Assembly: GCF_001513965.1 (NCBI RefSeq)
Contig: NZ_KQ948022.1
Coordinates: 302,908 to 366,907, forward strand
Direction of reading: 5' to 3'
DNA from: Streptomyces cellostaticus
GTDB lineage: Bacteria > Actinomycetota > Actinomycetes > Streptomycetales > Streptomycetaceae
Length of the DNA stretch: 64,000 bases
Under the pieces are notes generated by a model that did not search any database, was not told where the DNA came from, and saw nothing but the letters and a program-made list of their open reading frames with translations. Below are positions 8,412 to 17,742 of this stretch, in pieces; the first letter of the stretch is position 1; every line of letters begins with the position of its first letter. The translations under genes and the position numbers were made by a program.

Positions 8412-8460
8412 CCGTACTAGCATGCCCCGCGTATCGACAGCGCGAGCGAGACGAGGCACC

Positions 8461-10131
8461 ATGGCTCCCCTGCAGTACGACTTCGTCATCGTCGGTGGTG
8501 GATCAGCCGGCAGCGCACTGGCCAATCGACTCTCGGCCGACCCCGGAAACCGGGTGCTGGTGCTGGAGGCGGGCCGGTCCGACTACCCGTGGGACGTGTT
8601 CATCCACATGCCCGCGGCGCTGACCTACCCCATCGGCAGCCGCTTCTACGACTGGAAGTACGAGTCCGAGCCCGAACCCCACATGGGCGGCCGGCGCATC
8701 TACCACGCCCGCGGCAAGGTGCTGGGCGGCTCCAGCAGCATCAACGGCATGATCTTCCAGCGCGGCAACCCCATGGACTACGAGCGCTGGGCCGCGGACC
8801 CCGGCATGGAGACCTGGGACTACGCCCACTGCCTGCCGTACTTCCGGCGGATGGAGAACTGCCTCGCGGCCGATCCCGACGACGAGTTCCGCGGCCACGA
8901 CGGCCCCCTCGTTCTGGAACGCGGCCCGGCCACCAACCCCCTGTTCGGCGCCTTCCTCAAGGCGACCCAGGAGGCGGGCTACGCCCCCACCGACGACGTC
9001 AACGGCTACCGTCAGGAAGGTTTCGCCAAGTTCGACCGGAATGTCCACCGCGGACGCCGACTGTCGGCCTCCAAGGCGTACCTCAAGCCCGCGATGAAGC
9101 GGCCCAACCTCACCGTCACCACCCGCGCTCTCGTCACCAGGGTCCTCTTCGAGGGCAAGCGGGCCGTGGGCGTCGAGTACCAGCGCGGCCGGGGCCCGGT
9201 CCAGCAGGTCCGCGCGAGGGAAGTCATCCTGTGCGGCGGCGCCGTCAACTCCCCGCAACTGCTCCAGCTCTCCGGCGTCGGCAACGCCACCGAACTGGCC
9301 GCCCTCGGCGTCGACGTCGTCCACGACCTGCCGGGCGTCGGCGAGAACATGCAGGACCACCTGGAGGTGTACGTCCAGTACGCCTGCAAGCAGCCCGTCT
9401 CCATGCAGCCGTACATGGCGAAGTGGCGTGCCCCCTTCATCGGGCTGCAGTGGCTGTTCAGGAAGGGGCCGGCGGCCACCAACCACTTCGAGGCCGGCGG
9501 CTTCGCGCGCAGCAACGAGGACGTGGACTACCCCAACCTGATGTTCCACTTCCTGCCGGTCGCGGTCCGCTACGACGGCTCCTCGCCGGCCGGCGGCCAC
9601 GGCTACCAGGTGCACGTCGGGCCCATGTACTCCGACGCCATCGGCTCCGTGAAAATCAAGAGCAAGGACCCGCGGGAACACCCGGCGCTGCGCTTCAACT
9701 ACCTCTCCACCGAACAGGACCGCCGGGAGTGGGTGGAGGCGATCCGCGTCGCCCGCAGGCTGCTCAACCAGCCCGCGCTCGCCCCGTACAACGGCGGCGA
9801 GGTCTCGCCGGGGCCCTCGGTGGAGACCGACGAGGAGATCCTCGCCTGGGTCGCCAAGGAGGGCGAGACCGCCCTGCACCCCTCGTGCACCTGCAAGATG
9901 GGCACCGACGAGATGGCCGTCGTGGATCCGCTGAGCATGCGGGTGCACGGTCTGGAGGGGCTGCGCGTCGTCGACGCCTCGGTGATGCCGTACGTCACCA
10001 ACGGCAACATCTACGCGCCGGTGATGATGATCGCCGAGAAGGCGGCCGACCTGATCCTCGGCAAGGAGCCGTCGGCGCCCTCGAAGGCCGCGTACTACCG
10101 CCACCGTGACGCCCAGAAGCAGGCCGGGTAG
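8461..10131 (+). CDS. betA: Choline dehydrogenase/oxidase, GMC family
   Basis: A 556-residue glucose-methanol-choline flavoprotein that oxidises choline to betaine aldehyde. FAD-binding FVIVGGGSAGSALANRL opens the protein. The GMC signature region HARGKVLGGSSSING is near residues 82-96, and GGAVNSPQLLQLSGVG near 255-270. The active-site HPSCTCKMG and the C-terminal NGNIYAPVMMIAEKAADL follow. The ATG at 8461 follows ACGAGG. Betaine aldehyde dehydrogenase and betaine transport genes nearby support choline as substrate. It ends 3 bp before the MetF-like gene, so both are probably on one message controlled by the box pair at 8376-8411. Confidence 0.93.
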   Translation: MAPLQYDFVIVGGGSAGSALANRLSADPGNRVLVLEAGRSDYPWDVFIHMPAALTYPIGSRFYDWKYESEPEPHMGGRRIYHARGKVLGGSSSINGMIFQRGNPMDYERWAADPGMETWDYAHCLPYFRRMENCLAADPDDEFRGHDGPLVLERGPATNPLFGAFLKATQEAGYAPTDDVNGYRQEGFAKFDRNVHRGRRLSASKAYLKPAMKRPNLTVTTRALVTRVLFEGKRAVGVEYQRGRGPVQQVRAREVILCGGAVNSPQLLQLSGVGNATELAALGVDVVHDLPGVGENMQDHLEVYVQYACKQPVSMQPYMAKWRAPFIGLQWLFRKGPAATNHFEAGGFARSNEDVDYPNLMFHFLPVAVRYDGSSPAGGHGYQVHVGPMYSDAIGSVKIKSKDPREHPALRFNYLSTEQDRREWVEAIRVARRLLNQPALAPYNGGEVSPGPSVETDEEILAWVAKEGETALHPSCTCKMGTDEMAVVDPLSMRVHGLEGLRVVDASVMPYVTNGNIYAPVMMIAEKAADLILGKEPSAPSKAAYYRHRDAQKQAG

Positions 10132-10134
10132 GCC

Positions 10135-10968
10135 TTGGGTGCCGAGGTCCTGCGGGCGCTGCTCGGCCGCGTCCGCTACGAGGTGCTGCCGGCGAAGGCG
10201 ACGCAGGAGAAGGTCCTCGCCCATGTCCCGCGCGACGTCGTGGTCACGGTCACGGCCTCGCCGGTCAAGGGACTGGAGCCGACGCTCGGCCTGGCCGAGC
10301 GGCTCGCGGCGCACGGCTACCGTGTCGTCCCGCATGTGCCCGCACGGCTGCTGCGGGACGACACACACCTGAAGGAGGTCATCGAGCGGCTGCGCACGGC
10401 GGGCGTCGACGACGTCTTCGTCCCGGCGGGCGACGCCGATGCGCCGGCCGGGGTGTACGACGGGGCGCTGCCGGTGCTGCGCAGGCTCGGCGAGCTGGGC
10501 AGGCCCTTCGCGCACCTGGGGATCACCGGCTATCCGGAGAGCCATCCGCTCCTCCACGACGACATCACCATCCAGGCGATGTGGGACAAGCGGGCGCACG
10601 CCACGTACATCGTCAGCAACCTCTGCTTCGATGCGCGTGTGCTCGGCGACTGGATCGCCCGGATACGGCGCCGCGACGTCACGCTGCCCGTGCACGTGGG
10701 CGTCGCCGGGCCCGTGCAGCGGGCGAAGCTGCTGTCCATGGCCACGAAGATCGGGGTGGGGGAGTCCACGCGCTTCCTGACCCGGCACCCCTCCTGGTTC
10801 CTGCGGTTCGCGACGCCCGGGGGGTACGTGCCCGAAAAGCTCCTCGACCGCGCCGCGGAGGCGTTCACCGCGCCGTCCGCGGGGGTGGTGGGCCTGCACG
10901 TCTTCACGTTCAACCAGATCGCGGAGACCGAGAGGTGGCGCCGGGCGCTGCTCGACCGCCTCGGCTGA
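10135..10968 (+). CDS. Methylenetetrahydrofolate reductase-like protein
   Basis: A 277-residue protein resembling the MTHFR TIM barrel: DVVVTVTASPVKGLEPTL near the start, VFVPAGDADAPAG mid-protein, FAHLGITGYPESHP, and VHVGVAGPVQRAKLL plus LHVFTFNQIAETERWR towards the end. It lies 3 bp after betA with a TTG start at 10135. A role in reducing or channelling methylene-THF made by dimethylglycine and sarcosine oxidation is likely. It is a divergent family member, and whether it uses NADH and FAD as MetF does cannot be read from the sequence. It ends at a strong bidirectional terminator shared with purU. Confidence 0.75.
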   Translation: MGAEVLRALLGRVRYEVLPAKATQEKVLAHVPRDVVVTVTASPVKGLEPTLGLAERLAAHGYRVVPHVPARLLRDDTHLKEVIERLRTAGVDDVFVPAGDADAPAGVYDGALPVLRRLGELGRPFAHLGITGYPESHPLLHDDITIQAMWDKRAHATYIVSNLCFDARVLGDWIARIRRRDVTLPVHVGVAGPVQRAKLLSMATKIGVGESTRFLTRHPSWFLRFATPGGYVPEKLLDRAAEAFTAPSAGVVGLHVFTFNQIAETERWRRALLDRLG

Positions 10969-10991
10969 GCCCGGGCGGGCGTATACGAACG

Positions 10992-11040
10992 CCGGGCGGG
11001 GCCGGATCCCGTGACATCCCGTGGATCCGGCCCCGCCCGG
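10992..11040. terminator. Bidirectional terminator between metF-like gene and purU
   Basis: A perfect 18-bp inverted repeat: arm CCGGGCGGGGCCGGATCC at 10992-11009, 13-base loop, complementary arm at 11023-11040. It sits between two convergent genes ending at 10968 and 11056. There is no long T tract, as is normal for streptomycete terminators. Confidence 0.85.
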
Positions 11041-11055
11041 CTCGGTGCGCGTGGC

Positions 11056-11928
11056 TCAGCGGAAGACCACCGTGCGGTTGCCGTCCACCATGACGCGGCT
11101 CTCCGTGTGCCACTTCACCGCGTGGGCCAGTACCTGGGCCTCCACGTCGCGGCCGACCGTGACGAGGTCGTCGGCATCGAGGGAGTGGTCGACCCGCACC
11201 ACGTCCTGCTCGATGATCTGTCCCTCGTCCAGGTCCGGCGTCACATAGTGAGCCGTCGCGCCGACCAGCTTCACCCCGCGCTCGTACGCCTGCTGGTAGG
11301 GCCGCGCTCCCTTGAAGCTGGGCAGGAAGGAGTGGTGGATGTTGATGGCGCGGCCCTCCAGCTCCTTGCACAGGTCGTCGGAGAGGACCTGCATGTAGCG
11401 GGCCAGGACCACGAGGTCGACGTTCAGCTCCCGTACCAGTCCCAGCAGACGCGCCTCGGCCTCGGGCTTGGTCTCCTTCGTCACCGGGACGTGATGGAAG
11501 GGGATGCCGTAGGTCTGCGCCAGTGACTCGAAGTCCCGGTGGTTGGAGACGATCGCCGGGATCTCGATGTTGAGGGCGCCGGTGCGGCAGCGGAAGAGCA
11601 GGTCGTTGAGGCAGTGGCCGAACCTGGACACCATGATGAGCGTCCGGGTCGGGGTCGCGGCGTCCCGGAGGGTCCAGGAGATCCCGTAGGCCTCGGCGAC
11701 GGGGCCGAATCGGTAACGCAGACTTTCCCGGTCGACGTCCGGATCGGAAACGTCGAAGTGGACCCTCATGAAGAAACGGCCCTGCTGCCGGTCGTCGAAC
11801 TGCTGGCTCTCGAGGATGTTGCCGGAGTTCCTGACGAGGAAGCCGCTCACGGCGTGCACCAGTCCGGCCGTGTCCGGACAGGAGAGAGTGAGGACGTACT
11901 CACGGCCAGGATGCGGGGCAGGGGACAT
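11056..11928 (-). CDS. purU: Formyltetrahydrofolate deformylase
   Basis: A 290-residue enzyme that hydrolyses 10-formyl-THF to formate and THF. An N-terminal ACT domain (residues 8-85: YVLTLSCPDTAGLVHAVSGF) is followed by a formyltransferase-fold catalytic domain. That domain contains NHRDFE, LARYMQVLS, the HHSFLPSFKGA motif and GATAHYVTPDLDEGQII. The ATG at 11926-11928 follows GGGAGG. In this island it would regenerate free THF when demethylation floods the folate pool, together with FolD. It has its own promoter with the shared operator pair (11943-12008). Confidence 0.95.
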   Translation of the reverse strand: MSPAPHPGREYVLTLSCPDTAGLVHAVSGFLVRNSGNILESQQFDDRQQGRFFMRVHFDVSDPDVDRESLRYRFGPVAEAYGISWTLRDAATPTRTLIMVSRFGHCLNDLLFRCRTGALNIEIPAIVSNHRDFESLAQTYGIPFHHVPVTKETKPEAEARLLGLVRELNVDLVVLARYMQVLSDDLCKELEGRAINIHHSFLPSFKGARPYQQAYERGVKLVGATAHYVTPDLDEGQIIEQDVVRVDHSLDADDLVTVGRDVEAQVLAHAVKWHTESRVMVDGNRTVVFR

Positions 11929-11942
11929 GCAGGGCCTCCCTT

Positions 11943-12008
11943 GGTGCGTATGGCACAACTTGGTGAGCGATACGCAACATGGTTGGGTCCGGCGCGGGTC
12001 GCGGTCAA
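11943..12008 (-). promoter_or_regulatory. purU promoter with tandem 17-bp operator boxes
   Basis: Read on the minus strand: -35 TTGACC (12008-12003), 18-bp spacer, -10 AACCAT (11984-11979). Then box 1 GTTGCGTATCGCTCACC (11978-11962) and box 2 GTTGTGCCATACGCACC (11959-11943), again 19 bp start to start. This is the same architecture as the Rieske and betB promoters. Confidence 0.62.
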
Positions 12009-12058
12009 GGGGTGGAAGGGCACTCGCCCAGGTGTCCGAATCGGGATCCGCCAACCCC

Positions 12059-12124
12059 TTGACGTATGTCCGCCCATTCGGCCAGGGTGTTCCACCACAA
12101 GCAATTCAATGCACAATGCGCAAC
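12059..12124 (+). promoter_or_regulatory. betB-proVWX promoter with tandem 17-bp operator boxes
   Basis: -35 TTGACG (12059-12064), 18-bp spacer, -10 CAGGGT (12083-12088). Box 1 GTTCCACCACAAGCAAT (12089-12105) and box 2 AATGCACAATGCGCAAC (12108-12124) are 19 bp apart. Individually these boxes are more degenerate, but the outer halves (GTT and CGCAAC) are kept. Their position argues against a betB start at 12066. Confidence 0.55.
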
Positions 12125-12149
12125 GAATTCCATTGGAAGGGCCCGGCGC

Positions 12150-13619
12150 GTGGCAGATCTGTATGTGGACGGAGAATGGCGGGCCCCGGTGGCCGGCGGC
12201 CACCGGGAGATCCGCTGCCCGGCGGACGGCACGCTCGTGGCGACGGTGTCCGAGGGGACCCGCGCCGACACCCGGGCGGCGATCGCCGCGGCCCGGCGCG
12301 CCTACGACGAAGGCCCCTGGCCGCGCACCCCCGAGCGTGAGCGCGGCGCACTGCTGCTGCGCACCGCCGACATCCTCGAACGCGACGCCAAGGAGTTCGC
12401 CCGCGCCGAGTCGCTGGACACGGGCAAGCGGCTGGTCGAGAGCGAGTACGACATCGCCGACGTCGTCTCCTGCTTCCGCTACTACGGCGGCATCGCCGGC
12501 ACCAGCGCCGGACGGGTGGTGGACACCGGCCGCGACGACGCCCTCAGCCGGGTCACCTACGAGCCCGTCGGCGTCTGCGGACTGATCACCCCCTGGAACT
12601 ACCCACTGCTCCAGGCCTCCTGGAAGGTCGCCCCGGCCCTCCTCGCGGGCAACACCGTCGTCCTCAAGCCCAGCGAGCTCACGCCCTCCACCTCGATCCT
12701 GCTGATGCGGGCCCTCCAGGAGGCGGGACTCCCGGCCGGTGCCGCCAACCTCGTCCTGGGCGCCGGAGCCGAGGCGGGCGCGCCCCTGTCCGAGGACCCG
12801 GGCGTCGACATGGTGTCCTTCACCGGAGGCCTCGAGACCGGCCGGCGCATCATGGCCACCGCCGCGGCGACGGTGAAGAAGGTCGCACTGGAGCTCGGCG
12901 GCAAGAACCCGAACGTCGTCTTCGCCGACGCCGACTTCGAGACCGCCGTGGACTTCGCGCTCACCGCCGTCTTCCTGCACTCCGGACAGGTCTGCTCGGC
13001 CGGCGCCCGGCTGATCGTCGAGGACTGCCTGCACGACGCCTTCGTGGACGAGGTCGTACGCCGTGCCCGGCTCATCCGTCTCGGGGGGCCCTTCGACCCC
13101 GAGGCCGAGACCGGAGCGCTGATCTCCGCGCAGCACCGGGAGAAGGTCGAGGCGTACGTCGCCGCCGGCCTCGCCGAGGGTGCCGTACTGCGCTGCGGCG
13201 GCGAGCGCCCCGACGACCCGGCGCTGGCGAACGGCTTCTACTACCCGCCGACCGTCCTCGACGAGTGCCGGCAGGACATGCGCGTGGTGCACGAGGAGTC
13301 CTTCGGCCCCGTGCTCACCGTCGAGCGCTTCCGCGACGAGGACGACGCCGTCCGTATCGCCAACGACACGGAGTACGGACTCGCCGGAGCCGTCTGGACG
13401 CAGGATGCGGGCAAGGCCCAGCGGGTCGCGCGCCGGCTGCGCCACGGCACGGTGTGGATCAACGACTACCACCCCTACGTGCCGCAGGCGGAGTGGGGTG
13501 GGTTCGGGCACTCGGGCGTGGGCCGGGAGCTGGGACCGACAGGTCTGGACGAATACCGAGAGCCCAAGCACGTCTGGCAGAACATCCAACCCCGGCCGCA
13601 GCACTGGTTCCGCGGCTGA
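12150..13619 (+). CDS. betB: Betaine aldehyde dehydrogenase (aldehyde dehydrogenase family)
   Basis: A 489-residue NAD(P)-dependent aldehyde dehydrogenase converting betaine aldehyde to glycine betaine. Visible motifs are VGVCGLITPWNYPLLQ, AGNTVVLKPSE, the active-site glutamate region LELGGKNPN, the catalytic cysteine in GQVCSAG and EESFGPVLTVE. The start chosen is GTG 12150 (MADLYVDGEW), 9 bp after GGAAGG. An upstream in-frame ATG at 12066 would place the operator boxes inside the coding region. The gene is the first of an apparent operon with the ABC transporter, 20 bp apart. Confidence 0.92.
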   Translation: MADLYVDGEWRAPVAGGHREIRCPADGTLVATVSEGTRADTRAAIAAARRAYDEGPWPRTPERERGALLLRTADILERDAKEFARAESLDTGKRLVESEYDIADVVSCFRYYGGIAGTSAGRVVDTGRDDALSRVTYEPVGVCGLITPWNYPLLQASWKVAPALLAGNTVVLKPSELTPSTSILLMRALQEAGLPAGAANLVLGAGAEAGAPLSEDPGVDMVSFTGGLETGRRIMATAAATVKKVALELGGKNPNVVFADADFETAVDFALTAVFLHSGQVCSAGARLIVEDCLHDAFVDEVVRRARLIRLGGPFDPEAETGALISAQHREKVEAYVAAGLAEGAVLRCGGERPDDPALANGFYYPPTVLDECRQDMRVVHEESFGPVLTVERFRDEDDAVRIANDTEYGLAGAVWTQDAGKAQRVARRLRHGTVWINDYHPYVPQAEWGGFGHSGVGRELGPTGLDEYREPKHVWQNIQPRPQHWFRG

Positions 13620-13639
13620 ACGCCGAAAAGAGGTCGATC

Positions 13640-14731
13640 GTGACCCCAGCACAGACCGAGGTGTCGCAGCGGCGCGACACGTCCGAGGATCCCCAGGACC
13701 GCACCCCGGTCATCTCCGTGCGCCGGCTGTGGAAGGTGTTCGGGCCGAAGGCCGACCAGGTGCCGGACTCCGAGGAGCTGTGCGGGCTGACCCGCCGCGA
13801 GCTCATGGACCGCGCCGGATGCACCGCCGCCGTGCGCGACGTGAACTTCGAGGTGTCGCCCGGCGAGGTGTTCGTCGTCATGGGCCTGTCCGGCTCCGGC
13901 AAGTCCACCCTGGTGCGATGTCTCACCCGGCTGATCGAACCCACCGCGGGCGAGGTCGTCTTCGAGGGCGAGGACATCCGCGGCGCCGACCCCAGGCGGC
14001 TGCGTGAACTGCGGCGCAGCAAGTTCTCCATGGTCTTCCAGCACTTCGGTCTGCTGCCCCACCGCAGGGTGGTCGACAACGTGGCGTTCGGCCTGGAGAT
14101 CCGCGGCATGGGCAAGGCCGAGCGCACCAAGCGGGCCCTGGAGGTGGTCGAGCTGGTCGGCCTCGCCGGCTACGAGAAGTCCTACCCCGACCAGCTCTCC
14201 GGCGGCATGCAGCAGCGCGTCGGCCTCGCCCGGGCCCTCGCCGGCGACCCGGACGTCCTCTTCTTCGACGAGCCGTTCTCCGCGCTCGACCCGCTGATCC
14301 GCCGGGACATGCAGAACGAGGTCATACGGCTGCACCACGAGGTCGGCAAGACGATGGTGTTCATCACCCACGACCTCTCCGAGGCGCTCAAGCTAGGCGA
14401 CCGCATCCTCATCATGCGGGACGGCAAGACGGTCCAGTGCGGCACCGGCGACGAGCTCGTCGGGGCGCCCGCCGACGACTACGTACGGGACTTCGTCAAG
14501 GACGTGCCGCGCGGCGACGTACTCACCCTGCGCTGGATCATGCGCCCCGCCGAGCCCGACGACGCCCTCGACGGACCCGAGCTGGGCCCGGACGTCGTCG
14601 TGCGTGAGGCCACCCGGGCGGTGCTGGCCGCCGAGAAGCCGGTCAAGGTCGTCGAGCACGGCAAGCTGCTCGGCATCGTCGGCGATGAGGAGATCCTCGC
14701 GGTGGTGGCCGGGCAGGAGGGCGGCGCGTGA
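13640..14731 (+). CDS. proV: Glycine betaine/proline ABC transporter ATP-binding protein
   Basis: A 363-residue ATPase of the ProV/OpuAA class. Walker A GLSGSGKST is near residues 82-90, signature LSGGMQQRVGLARAL, Walker B DVLFFDEPFSALDP and the H-loop TMVFITHDLSE. The C-terminal extension of about 100 residues is a CBS-like regulatory part as in osmolyte transporters. GTG 13640 follows AAGAGG. It overlaps the permease start by one base. The N-terminal segment between RRLWKVFGPK and CTAAVRDVNFEV has the insertion typical of ProV proteins. Expected substrates are glycine betaine, choline or related quaternary amines. Confidence 0.93.
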   Translation: MTPAQTEVSQRRDTSEDPQDRTPVISVRRLWKVFGPKADQVPDSEELCGLTRRELMDRAGCTAAVRDVNFEVSPGEVFVVMGLSGSGKSTLVRCLTRLIEPTAGEVVFEGEDIRGADPRRLRELRRSKFSMVFQHFGLLPHRRVVDNVAFGLEIRGMGKAERTKRALEVVELVGLAGYEKSYPDQLSGGMQQRVGLARALAGDPDVLFFDEPFSALDPLIRRDMQNEVIRLHHEVGKTMVFITHDLSEALKLGDRILIMRDGKTVQCGTGDELVGAPADDYVRDFVKDVPRGDVLTLRWIMRPAEPDDALDGPELGPDVVVREATRAVLAAEKPVKVVEHGKLLGIVGDEEILAVVAGQEGGA

Positions 14732-16734
14732 TGGCCATAGCCGTGCAGAAACCCGAGAAGACCGACCAGGTCCCGCGGTCGGCGGCGCCCGCGGCGGCCG
14801 GACGCAGGATCAGCCGCCCCATGGTGGTGGCGGCGATCCTGGTCGCCTGGCTGGTGCTGTTCGCCGTGCTGCGCGGCCGGCAGACGCTCACCCTCGCCGC
14901 GGCCGACCTCACCGGTCTGCACCGCTGGCTGAACGACGTCAACGACAGCGTCGGCGCCAACCGCAACTCCAACCCGCTCTTCCTCTACTTCTTCAACGAG
15001 ATCCGCCTGGTCATCGACCACCTGGTGACCTTCGTGCAGTCGCTGATCTCCCAGCCCACGGGCACCCGCCCGGTCCCGCAGATCGGCTGGCTCGGGGTCG
15101 TGGGACTCACCGGCTACGTCTGCTGGGCCGTGGGCAACTGGCGGGTCGCCCTTCTCGCGGTGGCCGGCTTCACCTTCCTCGGGCTCCAAGGCCTGTGGCA
15201 GCAGAGCATGGACACGCTGGCGCTGACGGTGTCGGCGGTCCTCGTGGCGCTGCTCATCGGCATCCCGCTCGGCGTGTGGGCCGGTCTCTCCGACCGGTTC
15301 AACCGGATCATGACGCCCTTCCTGGACTTCATGCAGACGATGCCGACCTTCGTCTACCTCGCCCCGCTGACCCTGATCTTCCTCATCGGAGGCGCCTCCG
15401 CCGTGATCACCACGGTGATCTACGCGGCACCGCCCGCCATCCGCATCACCGCGCACGCCATCCGCTCGGTACCGGAGACCACCGTCGAGGCGGCCGACTC
15501 GCTGGGCACGACCCGACGGCAGCAACTCCTGAAGGTGCTGCTGCCGATGTCCAAGCGCACGGTCGTCATGGGCGTCAACCAGACCATCATGGCCGCCCTG
15601 GCCATGGTGACCATCGCCGCCCTGATCGACGCGCCCGGCCTCGGCAAGACCGTCGTCCAGGCCCTGCAGTCCCTCGACGTCGGCACGGCCTTCAACGCCG
15701 GTCTCGCCATCGTCGTCATGGCCATCGTGCTCGACCGGGTCACCACCGCGGCGGCCGCACGCGAGGAGGCGACCCGCCGCTCGGGCGACCGCTTCCTGAA
15801 GTGGCGTATGCCGCTGCTGGCGGCGGGCGCGGCCGTGTCGGCCGTCCTCGTCTATCTGTCCCACACCTACGTCTGGGCGGCCGAGTTCCCCGGCGAGGGC
15901 AGCACCGGCAGCCATATCGCGAGCGCCGCGGACACGGCGACCACCTGGATGCAGGACCATCTGTCGGGCCTCACCAACGGCTTCAGGGACGCGATCACCA
16001 ACGGCCTGCTCAACCCGTTCCAGACGCTGCTCACCGACTCCCCGTGGTGGCTGGTCGCCGCCGTCCTGATCGGTCTCGGCGTGGTGCTCGGCGGCTGGCG
16101 GGCCGGCGTGATCGCGACCGTGTGCGTGGGGCTGCTGGTCGCGACGGGACTGTGGTCGGACAGCATGACCACGCTCGCCTCGTCCGTCGTGGCGACCGTG
16201 CTGGTGATGCTCCTCGGCGCCACCTTCGGCGTGTGGATGGGACGCAGCCGGCTGGTGGACCGGCTGGTGCGGCCCACCCTGGACGCCGCCCAGGTCATGC
16301 CGCCGTTCGTCTATCTGGTGCCGTTCCTCGCGATGTTCGGCCCCTCGCGGTTCACGGCGATCGTCGCGGCCGTCGTCTACGCGGCGCCTGTAGCGATCAA
16401 GATCATCGCGGACGGGGTGCGGAACGTGCCCGAGACCACCGTGGAAGCGGCCACCTCCGCCGGGTGCAACACCTGGCAGATCATCACCAAGGTCCAGCTG
16501 CCGATGGCACGCAGCGCCCTGACCCTCGCGACGAACCAGGGTCTGATCTACGTGCTGTCGATGGTTGTGGTGGGCGGCCTGGTAGGGGCCGGCGCCCTCG
16601 GCTACGACGTCGTGGCCGGATTCTCACGGGGAGAGCTGTACGGAAAGGGGCTGGCGGCGGGACTCGCCATCGTACTGCTCGGAGTCATGTTCGACCGGAT
16701 CACTCAGGCTGCGGCGCGACGCACCAGGGCTTAA
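14731..16734 (+). CDS. proW: Fused double permease of the glycine betaine ABC transporter (ProW-ProW)
   Basis: A 667-residue integral membrane protein, about twice the length of ordinary ProW. Two complete permease domains are visible. Each has an EAA loop for contact with the ATPase: ETTVEAADSLGTTRRQ near residue 250 and ETTVEAATSAGCNTWQ near residue 568. Each also has the preceding MQTMPTFVYLAP or AQVMPPFVYLVP segment. The two domains are alike but not identical, so this is an old tandem duplication and fusion giving a covalent heterodimer-like channel. The ATG overlaps the proV stop (TGATG). Confidence 0.92.
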   Translation: MAIAVQKPEKTDQVPRSAAPAAAGRRISRPMVVAAILVAWLVLFAVLRGRQTLTLAAADLTGLHRWLNDVNDSVGANRNSNPLFLYFFNEIRLVIDHLVTFVQSLISQPTGTRPVPQIGWLGVVGLTGYVCWAVGNWRVALLAVAGFTFLGLQGLWQQSMDTLALTVSAVLVALLIGIPLGVWAGLSDRFNRIMTPFLDFMQTMPTFVYLAPLTLIFLIGGASAVITTVIYAAPPAIRITAHAIRSVPETTVEAADSLGTTRRQQLLKVLLPMSKRTVVMGVNQTIMAALAMVTIAALIDAPGLGKTVVQALQSLDVGTAFNAGLAIVVMAIVLDRVTTAAAAREEATRRSGDRFLKWRMPLLAAGAAVSAVLVYLSHTYVWAAEFPGEGSTGSHIASAADTATTWMQDHLSGLTNGFRDAITNGLLNPFQTLLTDSPWWLVAAVLIGLGVVLGGWRAGVIATVCVGLLVATGLWSDSMTTLASSVVATVLVMLLGATFGVWMGRSRLVDRLVRPTLDAAQVMPPFVYLVPFLAMFGPSRFTAIVAAVVYAAPVAIKIIADGVRNVPETTVEAATSAGCNTWQIITKVQLPMARSALTLATNQGLIYVLSMVVVGGLVGAGALGYDVVAGFSRGELYGKGLAAGLAIVLLGVMFDRITQAAARRTRA

Positions 16735-16747
16735 GGAGCACGACACC

Positions 16748-17713
16748 ATGGCAAGACACTGGCGAGCCGGCGCGGCCGGCCTGGCCGTCCTCGGCCTCAC
16801 CCTCACGGCCTGCTCGGGGGCGAAGGTCGGCGACAGCTCCTCCGCCGGCTCGAAGAGTTCGGGCGGCAAGTGCGGCACGTTCAACCTCGCCGTGAACCCG
16901 TGGGTGGGCTACGAGGCGGACGCGGCGGTCGTCGCATACGTCGCGCAGCACGACCTCGGCTGTACGGTCAACAAGAAGGACCTGAAGGAGGAAATCGCCT
17001 GGCAGGGCTTCGGGACCGGCGAGGTCGACGCCGTCCTGGAGAACTGGGGTCACGACGATCTGAAGAAGAAGTACATCACCGGGCAGAAGACCGCCGTCGA
17101 GGCGGGGCAGACCGGCAACAAGGGCATCATCGGCTGGTTCGTGCCGCCGTGGCTGGCCAAGGCCCATCCGGACATCACCGACTGGAAGAACCTCGACAAG
17201 TACGCCGCCAACTTCAAGACCTCCGAGTCGGGCGGCAAGGGCCAGCTGCTCGACGGCGACCCGTCGTACGTCACCAACGACGCGGCGCTGGTGAAGAACC
17301 TGAAGCTGGACTACAAGGTGGTGTACGCGGGCAGCGAGACAGCGCTCATCCAGGCCTTCCGCACCGCCGAGAAGAACAAGCAGTGGGTGATCGGCTACTT
17401 CTACGAGCCGCAGTGGTTCCTGTCCGAAGTGCCGCTGGTCAAGGTCAACCTGCCTGCGTACAAGACGGGTTGCGACGCCGATGCGGCCAAGGTCGCCTGC
17501 GACTATCCCGTCTACAACCTGGACAAGATCGTCAGCGCGAAGTTCGCCACGTCAGGCAGCCCGGCGTACGACCTGGTGAAGAAGTTCAACTGGACGAACG
17601 ACGACCAGAACGCCGTGGCCAAGTACATCGCGCAGGACAAGATGTCGCCCGATGCGGCGGCGAAGAAGTGGGTGGAGGCGAACCGGGACAAGGTTGATGC
17701 CTGGCTGAAGTAG
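16748..17713 (+). CDS. proX: Glycine betaine-binding lipoprotein
   Basis: A 321-residue substrate-binding protein of the OpuAC/ProX family, exported and lipid-anchored: a signal segment ending in the lipobox LTAC (cysteine near residue 21). The mature protein has ligand-cage aromatics such as NPWVGYEADA, a helix WQGFGTGEVDAVLENWG, GWFVPPWLAK and a C-terminal KKFNWTNDDQNAV. AAGGAG lies upstream at 16734-16739. It is the last gene of betB-proVWX and is followed by a strong hairpin terminator. Confidence 0.93.
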   Translation: MARHWRAGAAGLAVLGLTLTACSGAKVGDSSSAGSKSSGGKCGTFNLAVNPWVGYEADAAVVAYVAQHDLGCTVNKKDLKEEIAWQGFGTGEVDAVLENWGHDDLKKKYITGQKTAVEAGQTGNKGIIGWFVPPWLAKAHPDITDWKNLDKYAANFKTSESGGKGQLLDGDPSYVTNDAALVKNLKLDYKVVYAGSETALIQAFRTAEKNKQWVIGYFYEPQWFLSEVPLVKVNLPAYKTGCDADAAKVACDYPVYNLDKIVSAKFATSGSPAYDLVKKFNWTNDDQNAVAKYIAQDKMSPDAAAKKWVEANRDKVDAWLK

Positions 17714-17742
17714 CGAGCGAGCGACTGGCCGGCCCGTGGGCG

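Noticed and set aside
12066..12149. Upstream ATG for betB at 12066
   Set aside because: It would put the operator boxes inside the gene and add 28 residues without similarity; GTG 12150 has a ribosome site and the family length.
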